In this document: positions 23,091 through 33,205 of the stretch, in pieces
How positions within the stretch are numbered: the first letter of the stretch is position 1
Layout: the number at the start of each line of letters is the position of its first letter
NCBI GenBank assembly: GCA_012932865.1
Contig: SAXG01000073.1
Span: 124,001 to 188,000 of the forward strand
Origin: Amylostereum areolatum
Taxonomy: Eukaryota; Basidiomycota; Agaricomycetes; Russulales; Stereaceae
Length of the DNA stretch: 64,000 bases
Direction: 5' to 3'
Made by a program: the position numbers and the translations under genes
Notes under the pieces: model-generated
Seen by the model: the letters and a program-made list of their open reading frames with translations, nothing else
Database searches by the model: none
Told to the model about the DNA's origin: nothing

Positions 23091-23658
23091 GGTGGTTGGT
23101 GAAAGAGAAGGATGAGAGAGGTGGGACGCGCGGCTGGGGTCCGAGAGTCCGGGGCGGTCGAGAAGGAGATAGGGAGAGGGAGCTGGAGGTCGAAAGGAAA
23201 CGCATAAAACATTGAAGCGTACTTTCATGAAAGTTGTAGGAACGAGCCGGTTTGCGGGGTACGTCTGCACCGCAGGAGTCTAAAATGTGTGCCTGAGCCC
23301 AGGAGACTGCGGGACCGTGCGGGTCTTCGTGCACGCGCCGGTGGAGGTTGGAACGCTGCTTCCTGGAGACATTAGACCAGCTGGCGGTGCCTGCGTGTGC
23401 TTTTACGTCTTCCGTATTTCCATCTTCGGACTGAGATACGTGGTCGGTAGGAAAGAGGGCGGTGTCAAGGAGGGAAATTCAACGCGACGTCGACGTCGAG
23501 AACTCGTGCCCGTGAGACGCTGAGAGTCAGACTCCAATCACGTGGTCACTTTTCGTTGGAAGTACGCAATGACATGATGTTACAGTGACAACGATGAGCA
23601 AAAAGATACAGAAAGCTACACTGCAGAACAAAAGCCTCTAAACAATTCCCGCATTGAC

Positions 23659-25022
23659 CTAAACATCCAGGTAGCTTTCATCCACGACGCAGACCGTCTC
23701 GCCGTCCGGAGTCGTCTCCACCGTGGACGTCTCGAGCTTGATCCCCATCAGCGACGTTTCAATCTTGTAAGACGTCCTCGGCGCGGGCGACGTGTGCGCC
23801 AGCACAATCTCTTGGGCGATCTGCGGCCGCGGAATCAGCGACGACGCGATGACGCGAGGATGCAGTCGACGCACTGGCAGCCAAACCTTGGAAAAGGCGG
23901 CCGAACGCACGCTGTTGAAGACTACGGAGAGATTCAGTCAGTCCCCTCGTCTGGCGATGGCGCGGAGTCGACTCACAGCGTACGACCTTGGACTCCGTTT
24001 CGCTGAGCGTCTTGCGTGCGCGGCGAAGGTGGGCCCGACTCGGGGAGTCGTGAGCGCACATCTTGAGGAGGTTGCCCACGGACGGTGCAGCGGGGGGACT
24101 AGGCTTGCGTGGCGCTGGTCGGGAAGAGGTCAGATTGAGGAGCTGCTTTTGCGCTGGCCCCTTCGCAACGTGGAGCGCCTTCAACTTCAAATTCCTCCGC
24201 GCCAGGGCGCGCAGCAACGAGCTCGTGTCTATAGCGCGGAGAGTTAGAGACGTGCGCGCGAGGGAATGCGAGCGCGACTCACCCTTCTTAAACCTCTGTC
24301 GTCTTATCGGAGTCGGGTCGATGTCTGGAGAGGGGTGCGTGAGTGCTCTGAGGACAGGCGGAAGGGCACGGGTGATACACACTTATGATGTCCATGCTCG
24401 ACGAGGGATCTCCCGCCGTCCATACGATGCGCAACGGATGCCACCGGCCTCCCCCCTTGATTTCGAGCGCCTTGGCGTGGTATTGCGGACGGAGGAAGGC
24501 GCTGCCGTCGGACGCCGGCAGGACACACTTGTTCAAGAACGCGAGGACGGCGGCCTCCGCTGGAGTCGGGCCTATGTACGGCGCGAGGAAGGCGTGCAAC
24601 TGCTGCTCGGACATCCGATTATCGTTCCGCCAGAAGAGGGCGAGGAAATCCCGGGGGGTCGGGACTTTCAGGGCGGGCGACGGCTTGGGCTTCTGGGGCG
24701 GTGCGCAGGCGTCGTTGTCGGGCGTGGTGCGTTTCGGCGTGAGCACGGAAGGGCGTGGTCGGGGGGCCGCCATTGTGCTTGGGCTTGGGGGAGTTTGCGG
24801 CGATGGGCGAGGAGAAGGCTTGAGGACGTCGAGCGCGCGCGCGGCGAGGTGCGTCCGCTGTTCGTCGAGAATCTGGCACAAAGTCGCGTGCGATGGCGAG
24901 GGCGATCCGAGCGGCCTGCGGTTGAACGGAGTCTGGGGGCGGGTTGGAAGCGACAGCGGCGAGGGTGAGGAGGACGGGAGGAAGTTGCAGGGAGACTGGG
25001 GGCGGGTTGGAAGCGACATCAT
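23659..25022 (-). CDS. Winged-helix-like SP-rich family protein, copy A' (intact)
   Basis: The best-preserved member. Exons on the - strand: 25022-24384 (ending after SSSMDII), a short exon from 24324 (IDPTPIRRQRFKK), one with DTSSLLRALARRNLKLKAL to SKVVR, one with FFNSVRSAAFSKVWLP, and the last one from IAQEIVLAHT to the stop at 23659. All phases agree. Domains: a Pro/Ser-rich disordered N-terminus (residues 1-130), a domain from TPRDFLALFW to SAFLRPQYH with three predicted helices and a wing-like end, the motif HPLRIVWTAGDP, a basic helical linker, and a C-terminal tail with TTPDGETVCVV. The helix pattern resembles the TFIIF-alpha (RAP74) C-terminal winged helix; this is a fold-level impression, not a search result. 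DNA or protein binding in the nucleus is inferred. Confidence 0.75.
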
Positions 25023-25856
25023 GGTGGTTGGTGGAAGAGAAGGGTGAGAGAGGTGTGACATGCGACCGGCATCGGGAAGGTCGGGACGGTCGGGAGCGAG
25101 GGAGGTTGAAAGGATCGAGCGTACTTACTGAGCCGACTAGCGGGGTCATCGTGGGACGGTGGGAGTCTAAACTTCGTCTACAATTTACATACGAATTGCC
25201 CGAGATGAACTGAGATGAAGATCCTTTCGCTTACCTAGGTACCAATAGAACCCTCGACCCTGAACTCCTCGACCAACTACTACCAAGTGCGATCCCGACG
25301 ATCATTCTTGTGTTGCCGGACGGGGAAGATCCGGGGGCGGTACTGCCGCCGGTACATCGATGTTGAACTTGTGGGGGGAGATGTCGAGGAACGAAACCAA
25401 ACGCGTCGTCGAGAACTCAGTTACTAGTCACGCCACGTCGAGCGCCAAGACTCCGATTCAACCATAATCACCTGTCACTCGCACCTCACCATCCTGCTCT
25501 ACGATACAAACCATTTGATTCTTAGACTCGTATAAAACACGACAGGTAGGTACATCGATAGTAAAAGGACAACAAACAACATCTGAGCACGAAAAGCATA
25601 CATGAGAGGGAACGGGACGGGACATGCAGGACACGACTTGAAAACGGGGTGAAGGGTTCGAGGAAGTACATAGCGTAAGGGGAAGTACATAGCAAGAGAA
25701 AGAAATGAAAGGGAAGGGAATTTTTTTTTGATCCTGGATGGCATCGATACAGACCTCACGTCGCCATCGTCGGCCGAAGCCGCGAGGGTGCAGGCAGTCG
25801 TAGAGCACAGATCTCAGGGATCGGAGCGCACATGCGCTCCCGCGACACAGGTGCGA
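25023..25856. other. No gene seen
   Basis: Promoter side of copy A' and 3' flank of the next gene. Short ORFs only; the - strand stretch at 25458-25808 is open but without domain signals. Confidence 0.4.
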
Positions 25857-27483
25857 TCACTCGTACGCATCCTGCTCGTCGTCTTCGTTCGCTGAAAAAA
25901 AGGGATCCGTGAGTTGGCTGACGTAGGAGGGAGATCGGGGAACGCGGGACTCACAGCTGAGGAAGTCGTCAAACTCGTCGTCGGCTGGGAGGGTCCGGAT
26001 GTGAGCAATGGGCGCAATGGAAAGGCGGACGCGAAACGTACTCATTTCGTCCACGCTCACAGCGTCCTCGTCCTCCTCTTTGATCGCTGTGGTCCTCGTG
26101 TGAGCCTCCGAGCGCGGCGGGGCGAAGCAAGGGATACTCACCGTGCAAGTTGCATCGTCTGTCCGGCACACGGACCAGCTGGCCCTTGCGGGTGATCACA
26201 ACTAGAGCAGAGCGCATTGTCAGAAAGTGGGCCTCCGTAGAAAGCCGTCGCACTCACATTTCATCACCGGCTTCGCCTCGTCGTCGCTGTCGTCATCGTC
26301 ATCGTCATCGTCCGAGAGCGTCTCATCCGAAGAAGAGGACGACGCGGACGACGCGGACGACGCGGACGACGCGGACGACGCGGACGACGCGGACGACGCG
26401 GACGACGCGGACGAAGAGGACGATGCCGACGAAGAAGACGACGTGGAAGATGAAAATGAAGAAAACGGAGAACGAGACGTCCGCGCTTGGACTGCATGAA
26501 CGCATATCAGCCACCGGAACGCGCAAAAAGGGGGGGAAAGGGACGCACAGAACGCCGCGCAACGGTCGAACTCGTCGTCGTTCATCGCGTCTTGCACCGG
26601 CGGCTCGCTCTCACGTTGCAGGTCCTCGAGCGTGATCTGTTGACGGAGCGGGTGCCTCGAGTTCCTGCGCAATGCCCGCTCCCGCTCCTGCTGGACCGTC
26701 CTCTTTCGCCGCAGCCTGAAACGACAACGCGTAGTCAGCTCGACTACACCACGAAAAGCAAAGGAAAATGAAAAAGCGTACTTGTCAAGGACGATTTTCG
26801 GGCTGTGGTGCTTCGTCCGGAGTATGCGCGGCACGAGCAGGTGCGGGACGGCGGGGAGGGGGCAGCGCAGGCGCTGGTAGGTCTCCCGCTCCTCATCGCT
26901 GAGAAATTCGAGGGTGTCGGCCATGTGCGGCGGGTTCGCGGCCTCGCAAAGCGCGCGCATTTCGGTAGACGTGGCCTTCGGCTTTGAGGGCGAAGAGGGC
27001 GAAGAGCTCAAGGCGGCCGGAGGCGTGCGGGACGAGGAGCCGGAGGCAACCGGGCGGATGGGAGCAGCGGGACGAGGGTGGGAGGAAGAACCAGAGGGGA
27101 CGGGGGCCGCCGGGGGACGAAGAGCCAGTGGCCATGGGAGACGCGGGCGTTGAAGAGCCAGAGGCGACGGGCGGCGAAGGAAGCGGTGGAGAGACGGTGC
27201 GCGGGGTACTGGCGCGCTGCAGGACGAACGGGGTGTAGAAGGCCTCACCCGTCCGCTCCGAATCGTCGTCCTGAAACGGGTTTTCGGGAGGGGGCCGCCT
27301 CGCGCGCGCCCGCATCTCGTCGCGCTCCTCCCGGGTCGTCGTGATATAGTAGCGGGGGCGGGGGCGGCCATCTCGGGAGGAGGGAGGCAGAGGCGGGGGA
27401 AGTGGTTGGGTTTCAGCGAAGTCGGCCACCCACTCGGGGAGATCAGGTTTGCGGCGTGGGGTAGGTGGAGGCGGCGGTGCCAT
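25857..27483 (-). CDS. Low-complexity acidic/Ser-rich protein, unrecognised
   Basis: Start MAPPPPPTPRRKPDLPEW at 27483. A first exon with Pro/Ser-rich repeats (VASGSS, MATGSSS) runs into the region around RALCEAANPPHMADTLEFLSDEERETYQRL. Small introns near 26770, 26530 and 26260 split further exons: VQQERERALRRNSRHPLRQQITLEDLQRE, a long Ser/Ala repeat followed by a poly-Asp tract, VVITRKGQLVRVPDRRCNLHG, and an acidic end FDDFLSSNEDDEQDAYE with stop at 25857. The first-exon frame and the later frame differ by one base somewhere near 27100 (in GC-rich repeated DNA) with no convincing intron, so a frameshift or sequence error is present. I recognise no domain. The composition suggests a disordered nuclear protein, which is inference only. 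Confidence 0.5.
26338..26412. repeat. 9-bp coding minisatellite (GACGACGCG)n
   Basis: About eight copies of a 9-bp unit. On the - strand it encodes SSA repeats inside the gene at 25.9-27.5 kb. Such repeats change length readily. Confidence 0.9.
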
Positions 27484-28665
27484 TGTGAAGACGAGAATGG
27501 GGGGTAGGTGGCAAGTGAACAGTGGGCAAGGTCTCGGTCGTCGGAGACGAACGGTGTGACTCGGTGGGGGGAGGTTGAAAGGTGGAGAGCAAGAGGCGTG
27601 AGTCGACCTGTCAGATTAAAAAAGGAAATAGTCAGCGACGGACTCGACCGCGCCGACGCCAGCCCGTCCGGAGCATCCAAGGTGCGTCTGTGTCGCGGTT
27701 CGAGTCGGGTTGAGAGGATAATAGAAAAAAAAACGTCAGCATGGCCCGTGGGACCGTCTATTGTGCGCTGGAAGGGCATAGGGCTCGGATGCGTGGGACA
27801 TTAGATCTTCGACGTAAGGAAGTGAAACAAACCGGGCGCGCACACGCGGCGCGATGGGCTCCAACCTTCCTTCCGCGGTCCCGCCCCCATCGTTCCACCC
27901 TCGAGCCGCGAGCGAGACGGTCCCGTGGTCTGAATTTAGACCAGACGGGGGACAATACCGACAGTTTCTTTTTCCCCTTGCTGCTGGCAGAAAATCGCAA
28001 GGAAAAGGAAAGGCAGGGATGCGCGATGCCGTGCGATAGGACCGGCTCGGTTCCGAATCGGAAGGGTTCAAAGTGTTTACTTTACGCGAGTGTAGCAACG
28101 GGACCAGCGCGCGCCCGGGGCGCGATGAGACGCTGGACTCCGAAGACTTCAAGAGAGACGAGGTGCTCCGCCACGAGGCGTCAGGCGGTGCCTTCCCCAG
28201 CGGTGGGACGTACGCAAATTTCCTCCTGTGTGTCAGGCGATAACGGTCGGAGTTACGAGCCAGGGCACCGCATTTGACCTACCTGAACTGCTGCACATCG
28301 GAGGAGCGAAGGAGTGCGAATAACTTTCCTAGAGAACTTTTCACTTCGGAGGACACGTCGTGCTGGCTCGGGACCTTCGCGACCACGTGAGCCGTTCGTC
28401 TAGTCACGTTACTTGCTTCAAGCTTCTACTTCAAACTTCAAGCTTCAAGCTTCAAGTTCCATCGACGAAATCGCACGGCGTGTATTATCAACGTGATAGT
28501 GGTGAGATCAGTTCGAAACATCGACATTTTACCAAAGTAATATACGGGGTATAGAGTGCGCGAAAGAGCAAAATTTCAGTTAAAAAAGAGTGAACATCGC
28601 TCTTCACCCATTACGCATCGTATATACACCGGCTTGTCACTGTAAGAACCACATACACCCTTCCG
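27484..28665. other. No gene seen
   Basis: GC-rich upstream flank. ORFs on both strands (for example 27736-28277) overlap one another and show no motif. Confidence 0.4.
28413..28458 (+). repeat. CTTCAAG heptamer repeat
   Basis: Imperfect repeats of CTTCAAG containing AAGCTT. The reverse-complement version occurs at 52262-52299 and a short one at 30309-30322. Confidence 0.85.
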
Positions 28666-30123
28666 CTACCGAGGAGAATAGTCGTCTAACCGCCCTTCCA
28701 CCTGTGTCAATGCGTCTGCAAGTCGTCGCCCATTACTGTCCACCACCTCGAAGGGAAGTTTCCACAGCCGCTCAAGGGCATTGGACACCACCTCTCCTCC
28801 GATCATTCCCTGCAGGACTCGGACGACCTCGTCCTCCGCTATCCTCACCGTCCGCAGCTTCGACAAGCCTTCCGAATCGCGCACGAGCGACGACAGGGAG
28901 GATATCAACATGAGAACGCTCGTCCTGCTCATATCGGCCGAATAGCCTGCACGGCCCAGCAGGCTGGCTTTCATGATGGTGACGGAGAGCGTGTGGACGG
29001 GCGGGATGCCGTCGCGGAGAAGGATGGACACAGACAGCGCGCTCGAGGTCAGCGACAAGTGCGCGAGCTGCGGATACGCCGTCCCGCCGCCGGTGTCGTC
29101 CGTGAAGCACTGCAGTGTTTGGACCGGTGGAAACATGGGGTCGACGTCGAAGGACAGATGCGTGAGTCCCGCGCCGTTCCTCGTCCAGAGCGGCCAGAGC
29201 GGTGCCCACCGCAGTGGCGAGCCGCTGGAGATGCAGACGTGCAGACGCCGCAGACACGGGAGCGTGCACGAGGCTGATCCGAATGGCAGCTGGATGCCGG
29301 TGCGGGGTTGGTCCATGCAGAAGTAGGTCAAGTGGGGCATGGATGCGGGGAGGACGATCGTGTACGGGTGCGGGCACGCTCCTGCTCGGAAGACGAGCGT
29401 TTGGAGGCGCGTCGCGGTGGACAGGAGTTTTTCGAGCCCGAGGGGGGGAAAGAGGGTGTGCCCCGCGTCGCGGAAGACGATCTTGCGCAGCGTGCGAGCG
29501 GGGACGAGCGAGAGTGCACGACACAGCGCTCTCCCGAAAAAGGCGGGGTAGGAGGTGTCCGTGAGAGAGGCGTCGCAGGCGGAGGTGAAGGTGATGATGT
29601 TGGGCAGATGGCGCGCGATCGTCCCGAGGGCCTTCCCCAGCGCGCGTTTGCGGTGGGACCGCGTTTCTGTGCGAATATCGACCACCAGGTGGCGAACGGA
29701 GAGGGAGAGAGGGTGCTTCGTGCGAGGAGCGTGGCCGCTTCCGGTTCCTGCCATTCGCCGAGGGTATGTGTGCTCAAGGAACATGCGACGGAGGATGTGA
29801 GCGTTGTCGTTGGTCACGATGAGGTGCCGGTATGGGAAGGCGGCAGACGTCAGATCCCTGAACCATCGACTGACGCGGGCGACGGATGTGCGGAGACGGA
29901 GGGACGATCGGAGGTCGACGATGGAGAAGTCGTCTGGGACGATGGCGCATGGTGACGAGGAGAATGTGGCGGAGCTGGGATGTATGTCCTCTACGTTTTC
30001 GACGTAGATCGCAATGTGGAGTATCTTAATCCATATTTCTGGAGGAAGCGCGGGCTGGGAGAGGTTAGACAACCGAGACAGTGTGCCAGCTAGACGTTCA
30101 ACACGGGGACGACGTACTGACAT
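28666..30123 (-). CDS. F-box-like protein
   Basis: A single open frame of 485 codons with a short basic N-terminus, then an F-box-like motif at about residues 25-85 (QPALPPEIWIKILHIAIYV, LRTSVARVSRWFRDLTSAAFPYRHL), then leucine-rich segments (LRKIVFRDAG, LPCLRRLHVCISS, PQLAHLSLTSSALS) of the kind that follow F-boxes in Agaricomycete proteins. Presumed Skp1-binding substrate adaptor of an SCF ubiquitin ligase; the substrate is unknown. The start at 30123 is the first Met and directly precedes a basic segment. There is no sign of introns and the frame is intact. It lies tail to head with another F-box gene at 30.5-32.3 kb, on the same strand. Confidence 0.8.
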   Translation of the reverse strand: MSVRRPRVERLAGTLSRLSNLSQPALPPEIWIKILHIAIYVENVEDIHPSSATFSSSPCAIVPDDFSIVDLRSSLRLRTSVARVSRWFRDLTSAAFPYRHLIVTNDNAHILRRMFLEHTYPRRMAGTGSGHAPRTKHPLSLSVRHLVVDIRTETRSHRKRALGKALGTIARHLPNIITFTSACDASLTDTSYPAFFGRALCRALSLVPARTLRKIVFRDAGHTLFPPLGLEKLLSTATRLQTLVFRAGACPHPYTIVLPASMPHLTYFCMDQPRTGIQLPFGSASCTLPCLRRLHVCISSGSPLRWAPLWPLWTRNGAGLTHLSFDVDPMFPPVQTLQCFTDDTGGGTAYPQLAHLSLTSSALSVSILLRDGIPPVHTLSVTIMKASLLGRAGYSADMSRTSVLMLISSLSSLVRDSEGLSKLRTVRIAEDEVVRVLQGMIGGEVVSNALERLWKLPFEVVDSNGRRLADALTQVEGRLDDYSPR

Positions 30124-30308
30124 AACGCCGCCACAGGACCTCTGGCAACAGCGAACCTTATTCCTACTGTTGAGTATATCGACCTACGAAATGTGTCGTC
30201 CCGTGTGGCTTTGGGAAGAGCCGTTGGGCGTGGTTATGGGCGGGAGGGTTGGGGGTGACTTGAAGGTAACGTCGTGCCTTTCATTGAAGCGCGTATGTAC
30301 AGCCACCG

Positions 30309-30322
30309 TTTGAAGCTTGAAG
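30309..30322 (+). repeat. Short TTGAAGCTTGAAG repeat
   Basis: A single palindromic unit of the AAGCTT-centred repeat seen at 28.4 and 52.3 kb, between the two F-box genes. Confidence 0.7.
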
Positions 30323-30494
30323 TACAGTCCTCTATCGCATGGATGGCAAACGGATAGCTCGGACATTCTGACCTGAAGATAGGCTTCTTCGGATAGGAAG
30401 GAACATTCTAATGCATTAACAGAGCATGCAGACCTCCAGGTATCGTGGGGTATAATAAGTAAGTAGCGTGGCCAAAGCCACAAGCAGAGCCCAA

Positions 30495-32342
30495 TCAGAA
30501 ATCATATACATGAACGTGCATCCAGCCCATCCCAGGACGCTACGACAGCAAAAGACGCCATCAGCATCCTCCCCAAGGCAATAAAAGCAATGATAAAAAA
30601 AGATCGCACCTGGACAGCCACCAAATGGTCCTCCCCGACCAACACCTCCGTCCCCGCCAAATCCAAATTGTCCAGCGGCGCCGGCGTCGCGATCTCCGTC
30701 TCCACGTACGCCAGCCGCGTCGTCGCCGGGATGCAGTTCGTCCACGGGATCCCGACCGTCGACGCCGTGCTCACGATCTCCCACCGCTCCGCCGTGGGTT
30801 TGGCCGCGCGCGCGGCGAGGAGGCGCGCGGGGTGGGTGTCCACCGTCTTCAGCGCGCGTCCGCGCGACCAGAGCGGGAGCACACAGCGTGCGCCCGCGAC
30901 GGCGGTGCGGACGTAGTGCGCGCTCCATGCGTCTTCGACTGCGAGCACGCGGGAGGCGTCCGGGCCCCAGTCCTCCCATGGCACCTCCGAGTCAGCGTTG
31001 GTGTCGTCTGCGTCCGTGGCGCGAGGCCCGGCGAGGAATCGCTTGATCTGGGCGAGGTCGACGAGGACGCGCACGAGGCGGGCGGAGCCGAATGAGGGCC
31101 ATTTGAGGGACATCTCGAGCGCGAGGACGCGCGTCTCGGGAACGTCGGGCTCGTAGGCCGAGGCCGCCATGCGGAGGGAGACGTTGGTGTCGTCGAGGGA
31201 GCTGACGGCTGGAAGGACCAGACGGACGGGAGGGGCTCGGGCGGAGTCACCCAGCCTGAGGGCGTGGATGGCGAGGTGAGCCGATTGGGCGAGGGGGGCG
31301 TTATTGGTCGGTTGGTGGGCGCGGGAGACGACGACGTGCGCGTCGTCGAGAAAGACGAAGCCGTCGAGGCCTTTTGCTTTGAGATCCTGGGGCGCGAGCG
31401 GGAGATCAGCCGACGGTCGATGGTGTGGACATCGAGTGGAGGATTTGTCTTACCAGTTCCGTCGCGCCCGTCTTCCAGTTCCAGACGCGAAGCTCGTCTT
31501 CGTGGCCCCACAGGCCAGAGCACAGGACCGCGATGTGGTCGTTGCTGATGGAGGTCGTGAAATCGGGATGGGGGTCCTTCGCAAGACGGCCTTCGAGCAC
31601 GCCGGCGCCATCGGCGAGAGGGTGTCGCTTGCCGGTGGACAAGGCCAGGCGCACCACGGTGACGAGACATGCGCTTTGGTCCCTAGAAGATGAGGTGGAC
31701 GATCAATGTCACGGACAAAGGAAAAACGGCAAAGCAATGCTTACAAGGACCGCGACCGCACCATCGCCAACAAATCCTGCTCCGGATCCATCGCCCACCC
31801 CGCCACCTTCCATCCCTCGGGAACATCCACCTCAACCGCCCACGTCTCCTTCCCTTCCACCCCCAGCCGCTCGCACGCCAACCGTCTGAGCGTCACCGTC
31901 CCGCCCGTCCGGAACGCCAGCACGCCCGCGCTCATCAGCACCTCCGTGTTCGCGCGACATTCCACCGCGACTACCGCGGACCGCGCGCACGTCAAGGTCC
32001 GCCATCGGCGCGCGTTCTCGTCCACACGCGCCGCACGCTCCGCGGGCGTGCATCCGTCCTGCCCCGGAAGACGATCGCGCAGGCCGCGCGCGCAGAGGAG
32101 CAGACGGTGTTGGAGCTCGGACGCGTCGCGCACCATGCCGTACAGCTTACGGCACACCTGGGGGAAGGAAGACAAAAAGACGACGTCAGCATAACGGCAC
32201 TCCCCCCCTCCCCCGCACGGAGATGACGGAGGACGAGGCGCACCTTCTGGCACGCCAGCAGCGCGTTCAAATCGACGGTGTCCAGGATCTTGAGCAGGAG
32301 CTCGGTCGGGAGCGCGAGGAGCAGACTGTGCGACGACAGCAT
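30495..32342 (-). CDS. F-box protein, five exons
   Basis: Exons on the - strand: 32244-32342, 31745-32157, 31454-31682, 30610-31386 and 30495-30539. All introns are GT-AG and all phases close, giving 520 residues. The N-terminus starts directly with the F-box (LLLALPTELLLKILDTVDLNALLACQKVCRKLYGMV, residues 7-45). The rest resembles the long beta-rich C-terminal part of mushroom F-box proteins (VLCSGLWGHEDELRVWNWKTG, GFVFLDDAHVVVSR, VLVGEDHLVAVQ) and ends GMGWMHVHVYDF. Segments such as LRVWNWKTG hint at WD-like blades but I see no regular repeat. Likely SCF ubiquitin ligase adaptor; substrate unknown. Complete, with no defects. Confidence 0.9.
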
Positions 32343-33095
32343 TGGATGGGTGTGTGTTGTAGTGTGATGCGTTGACTCTCGAGTCGATGGGGAAGACGAG
32401 GAGAATCTCACACCGATCGTTTAAATCCTCGACGGGTGTCCGCGCTCGGAGGGCACCGCAGTGTGCACGCGCGCGGGGGTTTGCGATGGGTCCACGAGCC
32501 CCGCCCCATCTCCGTCCTCTCCGTCCTTGAACCAGACGCAAGCGCGGCCCCTGCCAGTGTATACCTATGAGACGAGGCTTCCCCGCGAGCGTATCGGACG
32601 CGTCGAGGTCCAGCCAGACGGCCGTGCTTGGTCATGGGAAGGGAGGAGGCCGTGTATAGGCCCAATCAGTGAGCGGAATGGGCGGAACGAGGTGTGCGGG
32701 ACGCGGGGTCGAGGTTGTGAATAGGCAACCGCGAGGCTCGAGATAATCGAGTGCGCGCTGGAAGGTGCGAGACGGGGAGAGGCGCGCATACGCATGCATA
32801 AGTGCGTCGGCGCGTGACTTGGACGCCTGTGGGACTGCCTCGGAAACTACTTTGAGCGAGATCGTCCCAGAGCTGAGTAATAAGGTAGACGCCCGGCGTC
32901 GCGTCCGCCGCCGCCGCCGTGCAAATCCGAGCCTGTCCTCTTCTAAGTAAAGGTGAGGTTGGAGAGCCTGTGGTCCATGGATAGGCTTTCGCAAAGTCCG
33001 GCCGCGAAAGTTAGAAAAAAGACAAAGCTTGAGCATGATCGACGCGTGCGGGGTTCCAAGTTTGAAGACGCCGGATTGGTAAGTCGTGCGGTACG
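32343..33095. other. No gene seen
   Basis: Promoter side of the five-exon F-box gene, plus spacer. Only overlapping short ORFs. Confidence 0.4.
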
Positions 33096-33145
33096 TGCGA
33101 AGGAGGAAAAGCATGCACTGGTGACATGGACAATATCCGCGTGAG

Positions 33146-33146
<1 letters not shown>

Positions 33147-33176
<30 letters not shown>
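33147..33176 (+). repeat. C30 homopolymer
   Basis: Thirty consecutive C just 3' of the F-box stop codon. The duplicate locus has only seven C at 41282-41288. Confidence 0.95.
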
Positions 33177-33205
33177 AGACGACGTACGTGCCCATATTCT
33201 CCTGC

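Noticed and set aside
26220..27779. 519-codon frame as a single-exon gene
   Set aside because: It reads through three convincing introns, and its first 100 codons are out of frame with the better start at 27483.
30495..32342. WD40 repeat protein
   Set aside because: A few WN/DH-like strands occur, but no regular 40-residue repeats; F-box protein is the supportable call.
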